38,172 nt of DNA from JADGGV01 sp035715725. GTDB lineage: Bacteria; Gemmatimonadota; Gemmatimonadetes; Longimicrobiales; RSA9. Each line of letters starts with the position of its first letter. The first letter of the stretch is position 1. Below the pieces are notes generated by a model. That model saw nothing but the letters and a program-made list of their open reading frames with translations, made no database searches and was not told where the DNA came from. Below are positions 8,620 through 15,300 of this stretch, one piece after another. Both the position numbers and the translations under genes were made by a program. The DNA is taken from positions 1-38,172 of the forward strand of contig DASTKT010000115.1 in the NCBI GenBank assembly GCA_035715725.1. Reading direction: 5' to 3'.

Positions 8620-9636
8620 ATGATTCACAACGTTCGTTGGCTGCTCGCCGGCGCGGTGGCGCTGGGCGCGGCGGGGTGCTCCGACCGGCTCACCGACGCG
8701 GGGCCCGGCGGGGCGCGCTTCGCCGATCTGTCGGCGGCGTTCGTGTCGGTGCCGCTGGGGTACGACGTCGTCCTGAGCAGCTACGGCGGCGGGCCGGACG
8801 CGGGGCTCGCGCCCTGGACGCCGGTCCGCGGGGAGGCCTCGCTCGACCGCGGCTCGATGATGGGCGGCGGGCTGGGCTCGCTCTTCCTCGGCGGGACCTT
8901 CGTCGGCGGGTTCGGGCGGGGGCCGTTCCACCACGGCTTCGGCTTCGACGGCTTCGGCCTCGGCCACTGGCCGTTCGGCGACGGCGCCGTCGACTCGAGC
9001 TGCACCTTCGACGCCGGCTCCGGGCGCCTCGTCTGCCCGGCCGTCACGCGGAACGGCGTCACGATCGAGCGCTCCGTCGCATTCCTGGACGCCGCCGGCA
9101 AGCCGCAGCAGGCCTACGACACCGTCACCACCAACACGATCGACACGCGGCTCACGGTGAGCGGCACGCTGATCCGCTCGCGCCGCCCGCACCGCGATCA
9201 TGACGGCGACGGCGCCGTCGCCGGCAACGACACCGTGCGGACGACGGTCCAGGACGCCAGCGACCGGACCGTGAGCGGTCTCGCGAAGGGGAGCGCGCAG
9301 CGCACGGTGAACGGCACCTCGGCCGGCAAGGAGACCACGACCGGCAGCGACACCACCGGCACGTTCACGGTCGTGCGCGTCGTCGGGGACACGGTGAAGA
9401 ACGTGGTCGTCCCCGTCGCCTCCGACAGCATCCGCTACCCGGTCTCCGGCTCCGTCACGCGCTCGATGCAGGTCACGCTGACGCGCGCCGGGCAGGCGCC
9501 GACCGCCTCGACGCGGCGCGAGGTCGTCACCTACAACGGCACGAACACCGCCACCGTCGTGATCACGGTGAACGGCACGACGAAGACGTGCACGCTCCCG
9601 CTGCCGCGGGGGAGGCTGAACTGCCCGTCGCCGTGA
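8620..9636 (+). CDS. Exported lipoprotein of unknown function with Gly/Phe/His-rich segment
   Basis: 338 residues from ATG 8620, chosen because it gives a lipoprotein signal (MIHNVRWLLAGAVALGAAGC, Cys20) and follows GGGAGG. A Gly/Phe/His/Trp-rich stretch lies around residues 80-125, followed by a beta-rich, Thr/Val/Ser-rich domain with repeated short strands (DTVTTNTIDTRLTVSGT, GTFTVVRVVGDTVKNV, RREVVTYNGTNTATVVITVNG). It probably sits on the membrane surface facing the periplasm. I do not recognise the family. It is transcribed in the same direction as the kinase 226 bp upstream, but an operon is not evident. Confidence 0.8.
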   Translation: MIHNVRWLLAGAVALGAAGCSDRLTDAGPGGARFADLSAAFVSVPLGYDVVLSSYGGGPDAGLAPWTPVRGEASLDRGSMMGGGLGSLFLGGTFVGGFGRGPFHHGFGFDGFGLGHWPFGDGAVDSSCTFDAGSGRLVCPAVTRNGVTIERSVAFLDAAGKPQQAYDTVTTNTIDTRLTVSGTLIRSRRPHRDHDGDGAVAGNDTVRTTVQDASDRTVSGLAKGSAQRTVNGTSAGKETTTGSDTTGTFTVVRVVGDTVKNVVVPVASDSIRYPVSGSVTRSMQVTLTRAGQAPTASTRREVVTYNGTNTATVVITVNGTTKTCTLPLPRGRLNCPSP

Positions 9637-9661
9637 GGCGGGTGGGGCGCGGGAACGGATC

Positions 9662-9830
9662 GACGGCGTTTTCACCGCAGAGGCGCAGAGGACACAGAGG
9701 AGTGCCGGGCGGCGGCGGCTCGCCGGGGTGACGCAACATTTTTTGATGTCGTCTCCGGCATAGGCAGGTGGCCGGCGTGGCGCCGCTGTCCCCTCTGCGT
9801 ACTCTGCGCCTCTGCGGTGAAAACGCCGTT
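9662..9830. repeat. Long hairpin repeat B with near-perfect 39-bp arms
   Basis: Arms 9662-9700 and 9792-9830 are inverted copies with 3 mismatches in 39. They carry the CCGCAGAGGCGCAGAG sequence seen in dispersed repeats of many bacteria. The core (about 9707-9785) is related to the core of element A at 3184-3271, although the arms differ completely. It lies just after the lipoprotein gene, before the methyltransferase gene. Transcribed, it would form a very stable stem; a terminator or mobile-repeat role is possible. Confidence 0.85.
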
Positions 9831-10035
9831 GTTGGACGTGCGCCCGCCCGCGGACCCGGGCGCGAGCCCCGGGCCGGGTGGCCGCGCGCGGGCCCGGGCG
9901 CCCGCCCCGGACCGCGTGCGCCGGCGGTGCCGGCTCCCCATCTTTCCGGTGGGCCCGCGCGGCCCGGAACATGACGGGAACGGACGGCCCCGGCGGAGCG
10001 CGGGGGCGCGGATCACGGAAGCGAGGGGAGTCAGG

Positions 10036-10632
10036 GTGGCCAGCGAAGCGAAGGATGAACGGGGCCTCGACGCCGCGCTGCGGAGGCGTCTGACGGCCCT
10101 GATGGACGAGGGACGTGAGATCTGGGAGCGTTTCGACCGGGAGGTCCGGCAGCACGAGTTCCACCCGTTCGTCGCGGCCGACTACGACCAGGCGCTCGGC
10201 ACGCTGCTGTCGCTGCGGCGGCCGGGGCTGCGCTTCCTGGAGTGGGGCTCGGCGAGCGGCGTGATCACGATCATGGCGGACATGCTCGGCTTCGAGGCCT
10301 ACGGCATCGAGCTGGACGCGGGGCTCGTGGAGATCGCCCGGGAGCTGGCGGCGCGGCACGGCTCCGGTGCGCGCTTCGCGGTGGGCAGCTTCCTGCCGAC
10401 GGGGTACGAGTGGCGGTCCCCGACGCGCGATGCCCGGCTGGGCACGATCGGCCGCGGCCCGTCGGGCTACCTCGAGTTGAAGCATCCGCTGGACGACTTC
10501 GACGTCGTCTTCGCGTACCCGTGGGACGGCGAGGCGCCGATCATGCGGGACGTGATGCGGCGCTACGGCGCGCCCGGCGCCCGCCTCATCCTCCACGGCC
10601 AGCCGGAGGAGCCCGAGCCCCCGCACCGGTGA
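10036..10632 (+). CDS. Small class I SAM-dependent methyltransferase-like protein
   Basis: 198 residues from GTG 10036, with GAGGGGAG six bases upstream, which decides the start against longer, low-complexity versions. An N-terminal helical part (LRRRLTALMDEGREIWERFD) precedes a Rossmann-like core: motif I is LEWGSASGVITI, followed by GFEAYGIELD, whose acidic end would bind the SAM ribose, and later DFDVVFAYPWDGEAPIM as the motif IV region. The glycine-rich loop is GSASG rather than GxGxG. The substrate is unknown. Downstream neighbour: a DUF1003 protein 101 bp away, same direction. Confidence 0.8.
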   Translation: MASEAKDERGLDAALRRRLTALMDEGREIWERFDREVRQHEFHPFVAADYDQALGTLLSLRRPGLRFLEWGSASGVITIMADMLGFEAYGIELDAGLVEIARELAARHGSGARFAVGSFLPTGYEWRSPTRDARLGTIGRGPSGYLELKHPLDDFDVVFAYPWDGEAPIMRDVMRRYGAPGARLILHGQPEEPEPPHR

Positions 10633-10733
10633 TGGCGCACACCTTCTGGCCGCGCACTTGCTAGGAGAGCCGGGCCCGTCGTGGCCCGTGGCGTGGCGCG
10701 CCGGTGGCTCCGGCGTAGAGCGAAGGTGCACGG

Positions 10734-11330
10734 GTGAGCGACGAAGAGTTGGAACCGTCCGGGGACATGGCGTCCGCGCGCGAGCGGCGCCGCCGCGCTC
10801 GCCGCGACGTCTCGGCCCGCAAGATCGAGGCGGTGAAGCGCCGCTACGCGGCCCGCCGCTCGCCGGTGCAGCACCTGGCCGACTGGCTGACGCGGGTGGC
10901 GGGCGGGACGCGGTTCCTCCTGTTCCACATCGCCTGGTTCGCGGTGTGGATCCCGCTCAACCTGGGCCTCCTCGGGATCCGGCCGTTCGACCCCTTCCCG
11001 TTCGGTCTGCTGACCATGGTCGTTTCCCTCGAGGCGATCTTCCTCTCGATCTTCGTGCTGATGTCGCAGAACCGCGAGGCGCGGATCGCGGAGCTGCGCG
11101 AGGAGGTCACGCTCGAGGTGGACCTGCGCGTCGAGGAGGAGGTGACGAAGACGCTCCAGCTCGTCGCCGGGCTCTACGGCCGGCTCGGCTTCTCGCTCGG
11201 CGACGACGAGGAGCTGTGGGAGATGCTCCAGCCGCTGGACACGCACCGGATCGAGCACGAGATCGCGCAGCAGATCGAGCAGCAGCGCGAGGACGACGTC
11301 GGGCGGGGCGAGGCGGGCGGGGAGCCGTAG
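10734..11330 (+). CDS. DUF1003 family membrane protein
   Basis: 198 residues from a GTG. The N-terminus is Arg/Glu-rich. The family core is clear: FLLFHIAWFAVWIPLN (first membrane helix), RPFDPFPFGLLTMVVSLEAIFLSIFVLMSQNR (second helix with the diagnostic end), then an acidic, probably helical cytoplasmic tail (EVDLRVEEEVTKTL). DUF1003 proteins are widespread inner-membrane proteins without an agreed function. It is followed by about 1 kb of non-coding repeat DNA. Confidence 0.92.
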   Translation: MSDEELEPSGDMASARERRRRARRDVSARKIEAVKRRYAARRSPVQHLADWLTRVAGGTRFLLFHIAWFAVWIPLNLGLLGIRPFDPFPFGLLTMVVSLEAIFLSIFVLMSQNREARIAELREEVTLEVDLRVEEEVTKTLQLVAGLYGRLGFSLGDDEELWEMLQPLDTHRIEHEIAQQIEQQREDDVGRGEAGGEP

Positions 11331-11760
11331 GCGGGCGGGCGCCGCGAACCGCCGCGCGGTGCCGCAGGCCGCCGCAGGCCACGCGGCGCCGCGGACCACC
11401 GCGAGCCACCGCGGCCGACCTAGACCGTGACGGACCGCCGTACACCGTCGTGGACCGTCGCGGCGGCCCGTAGACTTCCGCGGCACGCCCGGTCCGCCGG
11501 CCCCGTGTCGCCGGCGTGGGACGCGGGGTGTCCGGGCGCGGAGACGGGGCGCGCGGGCCCGCAGGCGCCGACCCGGGCGCCGGGCGCCTCGTCCCGCCGG
11601 CGCAACACCGCGTCGAGCAACGCGATGGACCGGCGCGGCCCCCCGCTCGCCGCCCGCCCGCGACCCGCGAGTACGGCGGTTGCCGAACCCCGCCCGGACA
11701 ACCGATCGCCGCCGGACCGGTGTCTCACCCGATGGACGGCGCCAGGGGCCGACGCCGCCC
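11331..11760. other. Gene-free GC-rich spacer
   Basis: No supportable gene. About 11335-11475 is made of short, degenerate repeats of GGACCGCCG/GGACCGTCG-like words with dyad symmetry (for example GTGGACCGTCGCGG), which look like slipped, low-complexity sequence. The remainder shows no clear signal. Confidence 0.4.
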
Positions 11761-11927
11761 CCCCTCCGCCTCCGCGCCCGCCTCCGCCTCCGAGTCGTTC
11801 CCCGGCCGTGTCGCGGGGCCGAGGAAAAGCCGGATGCGAATGCGAATGAGGCTGCCGCCGGGATGCGGGTGCGCATTCGCGTGAGGGAACCGCCGGAGGC
11901 GGTGGCGGGCGCGGAGGCGGAGGCGGG
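11761..11927. repeat. Hairpin repeat G (CCTCCGCCTC-type arms)
   Basis: Left arm 11761-11792 and right arm 11894-11927 are imperfect inverted copies built of CCTCCGCCTCCGCGCCCGCC. Between them are short inner inverted words (TGCGAATGCGAATGAG and GCGCATTCGCG). The left arm shares a long stretch with the repeat at 24874-24966. It is one of two tandem hairpins upstream of the cell-wall synthase gene. Confidence 0.6.
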
Positions 11928-11955
11928 CTGACCACCGGATTCGGGCTATAGGTTT

Positions 11956-12122
11956 CCCGCTTGCGCTTGCGCTTGCGCGCCCGCGCCCGGCGCTTCTGCC
12001 GAGTGGGCGAGTGGATGAGCGGGAGAGTGGGGGCAACGGCCATCCCCCACTCTTCCACTCCCCCGCTCTCCCCCTCCACCGAACAGCCGGGCGCGCACGC
12101 GGGCGCGCAAGCGCAAGCGGGA
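11956..12122. repeat. Nested hairpin repeat C (CGCTTGCG arms)
   Basis: Outer arms 11956-11990 and about 12087-12121 are inverted copies of a GCTTGCGCTTGCGC-rich sequence. Inner arms 12001-12033 and 12044-12079 are GAGTGGG/CCCACTC-type inverted copies around a 10-base loop. The whole folds as one nested stem. Words from the right arm recur downstream at 12168-12190. The GAGTGGGGGAGTGGG-like inner word also occurs at 34687-34702. Confidence 0.65.
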
Positions 12123-12190
12123 CCCGGTGCGGACGCCTACAACGGGCTCTGCGGCTACCGCGCAAGCGGGCGCGCAAGCGCAAGCGGGAC
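12101..12190. repeat. 23-bp direct repeat pair extending hairpin C
   Basis: The 23 bases 12101-12123 recur exactly at 12168-12190 (begins GGGCGCGCAAGCGCAAGC). The second copy lies outside the hairpin, so an arm seems to have been duplicated or partly deleted. This is about 135 bp before the synthase start codon. Confidence 0.7.
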
Positions 12191-12324
12191 CTGCTTCAGG
12201 ATCCGGATTCGCGCGCTGCGACGCCCGGCGTGCCGGCCGCGCCCCGTCGCTCCCGCTCCCGCTCCCGGGAAACCCGGAGCGCCTCGGCGTCCAATAACCC
12301 CTTCCTCGCACGCCGGAGGTCTGG

Positions 12325-15300
12325 ATGTGGTCCCGGATCCGCCGCGTACCCGCCATCCTCGCCCCGATCGTCCTGCCGACGGTCGTCGCCATCCTGCTGC
12401 TGTGGTGGAGGGATGGGCTGTGGTTCAGCATCTTCACGGCGGTGGCGGTGGCGCTGGCGCTGTACCTCCCGTGGCAGGGGGTGCGGCAGGGGTGGCGGGC
12501 GCCGTACCTGAAGACGCTGCTCCTGCTGGGCGTCGTGGCGCTGTGCGCGATCGCCTACCTGTACAGCGTGATCCGGCAGCGGCAGCCGGCGGAGCGGATG
12601 TCGTACGTGGGGGTGGCGCTCTTCGGCCGTGACACGGTGCGGCTGGGCGTGGGCGAGCCGGGGCTGGACGTGCACCTGGAGTCGTCGCCTACGCGGTTGG
12701 ACGAGTGGTCGGTGGCGGTGGTCCGGCCGCGCATGGGAGACAGCGTGCTGGTCGTCCCGAGCGAGGGCGTGGAGCTGATCGAGCGGTGGGAGACGGGGCG
12801 GCGGCTGTTCCTGGTGCGGCACGCGGTGCACACGCCGATCTACGGCGCGCCGGTGGTGCCGGACGCGCCGGTGGAGGTGGTGCGGGACGGCCGGCGCTCG
12901 CATCTCACGCTGCGGCGGGTGCCGCACTGGGCGGCGATGCCGAACGACATGGCGCTGGGCGCGCTGGAGTGGGACGGCGCGCGGGCGGAGCTGTTCTCGG
13001 GCGACGACGTGCTGCACGAGCGGCTGGAGCGGCGGCTGCGGGCGGGGATCTCGCTGGCGGAGCTGCGGTGGAGCGGGCCGGTGGACCGGCAGGCGGCCGA
13101 GGACCTGATCCTGACGCGGACGACGAGCCCGGACATCGTGCTGCCGTTCCCGGTCGGGCGGCACGTGCTGTTCCCGGACTACCGCCTGGTGTCGCGGCGG
13201 GTCGATCGGACGCGGATCCCGCAGCCGCAGGCGAGCGGCGCGCCGCTCCGCGTCGCCTACGGCGACACGATCGAGGTGCGCTCGGGCGGCACGGGGTGGC
13301 GCTTCGCGCTCGAGCGGCGCACGGAGGTGGTGCCGCGGCCGGACCGGCGGCGCGCGCGGCTGACGGGGCTGCTGGTGCGCTTCATCCGCAACCCCGACCC
13401 CGCGCCGTTCCCGATGCCGGCGCCGGAGGACTGCACGGAGGACGAGGCGCGCTGCATCCCGCTGGCGTCGGCGCGGCCGTTCCCGCCGCCGCGCGCGAAC
13501 ATCCGGCTGGACGAGTGGGGGCTGGACAGCGCGCGCTACGGGCTGCTCGCGCGCTTCGAGCTGCACGGCGAGCGGGTGCTCGTGGCCACGCCGGACACGA
13601 CGCTGTGGGCGCGGATGGCGGAGTCGTTCTACCTGCCGGCGCGGGTGCTGCGGCACGGCGAGCCGCCGGCCGGCTATGTGCTGCGCGCGTCGGCGGTCTC
13701 GGAGGCGCGCATGGGGAACGTGCTCGGGACCTCCGCCGCGCTGCTCCTCCTCCTCTTCTCCGCGCTCGGGCTGCTGGCGCTGCGGAGCCCGGCGTTCCGG
13801 CGCACGCTCGTGCATCCGCGCACGTCGGACGCGCGGGCGGCGTGGGCGCTCCTCGCGGTCTTCCTCTGGTTCCTGGCGGCGAAGCTGGTGCTCGGGCTGC
13901 GGGTGGCGTACGTCGAGCCGCGGAACGACCGCACGGCCGAGGTCGCGATCGGCGCGTGGATCATGTTCGCGCTGCTGCTGCTGGCGGGCGGGCTGTGGGA
14001 CCGGTTCCGGCGCGGGCTGCCGCGGCGGCCGCGCGCCGCGGCCGAGGTCGGCGCCGGGGCGGAGCTGCCGACGCCCGGCTTCTGGCGCCACGCGCCGGCG
14101 AAGCTGCCGTTCGGCCGCGCGGTCGAGCTGCTCTTCCGCGGCGGCTTCCTCTTCGCCGTCGGCTGGCTGGTCGTGCTCGGGCGCGCGGAGCCGCTCCTCT
14201 ACGCCGTCGTCTGCACGGGGCTCGTGCTCGCGCTCTGGCTGGTGGTGGACGCGATCTTCCGCGGGCCGGCCGGCCCGGAGCGCCACCCGCTGGACGCGCT
14301 CTCGGTGCGCAGCGGCGGCCCGGAGGCGCTGCGGCGGCTGATCGCCGCGATCGTGCTGGCGGCGGGGATGATCGCGAGCAGCCAGGTGGGGTGGTGGATC
14401 ATCGTCGTCGCCCTGCCGGTGGCGGTGCTGGCGGAGGGCCGGCTCGTGCAGGCGGCGCGCTCGCGCCCGCTGCTTCCGGTGCTCGGCGTGGCCGCGGCGC
14501 TGCTGGCCACGGCGGCCGTCGTGATGTTCTTCCTCGCGGCGAAGGCCGGCCCGACCGTCACGTTCGGCCTCGTCTTCCTCGTGCTGCTCCTCGGGCTGCG
14601 CGGCGGGAGCGCGGCGGCGGCGGCGCCCGAGCCGGCCCCCGACGCCGGGCGTGCGACGCGCGTGCTGCACACCGTCTCGACGCTGTACCTGCCGATCGCG
14701 CTCCCGCTCGTCGGGCTGGGCGTGCTGGCGTTCTTCGACTTCGGCCTCGGGCTCGTCTTCTTCTTCCCGCTGCTCGCCACCGCGCTGCTGGCGACGGGGC
14801 TGCGCACGTTCCGGCTGCGCCACGTGCTGGCGGTGGCGGCCACGATCGTGCTCGTCGTCGCCGCGCTCGGCTCCGTGCTCTGGCCCGACATCGGCGGCGC
14901 GCAGCGCGCCGGGAGCGCGGAGGAGCGCGCCACGGCGTTCGCGAACGTGGGGAACCGCTTCGTGCGCCTGCTGCGCTCGAACGCCCAGAGCGGCAAGCCG
15001 CTCAGCCGTGCGATCGTGCGCGGGATCGCGGCGCGCGACCCGACGCTGCTCGAGCGCGCCATGGTCTTCAGCGGCCGGAACCGCATGCAGCTCGAGGCGC
15101 AGGCGTCGCGCGAGCAGGTGTGGGGCGCGCGCATGTACGCCGCCTCCGGCGGGCTGCTCGGCAACGGCATCGGCAGCACGATGACGATCGGCCGCGGCGT
15201 GCCGAAGGCCACCTCGGACGCGGAGAACACGTTCGCCGTCTTCGTCCTCTCCGAGCACGGCGCGATCGGCGGCTGGCTGATCCTCTTCATGTACGCCGCG

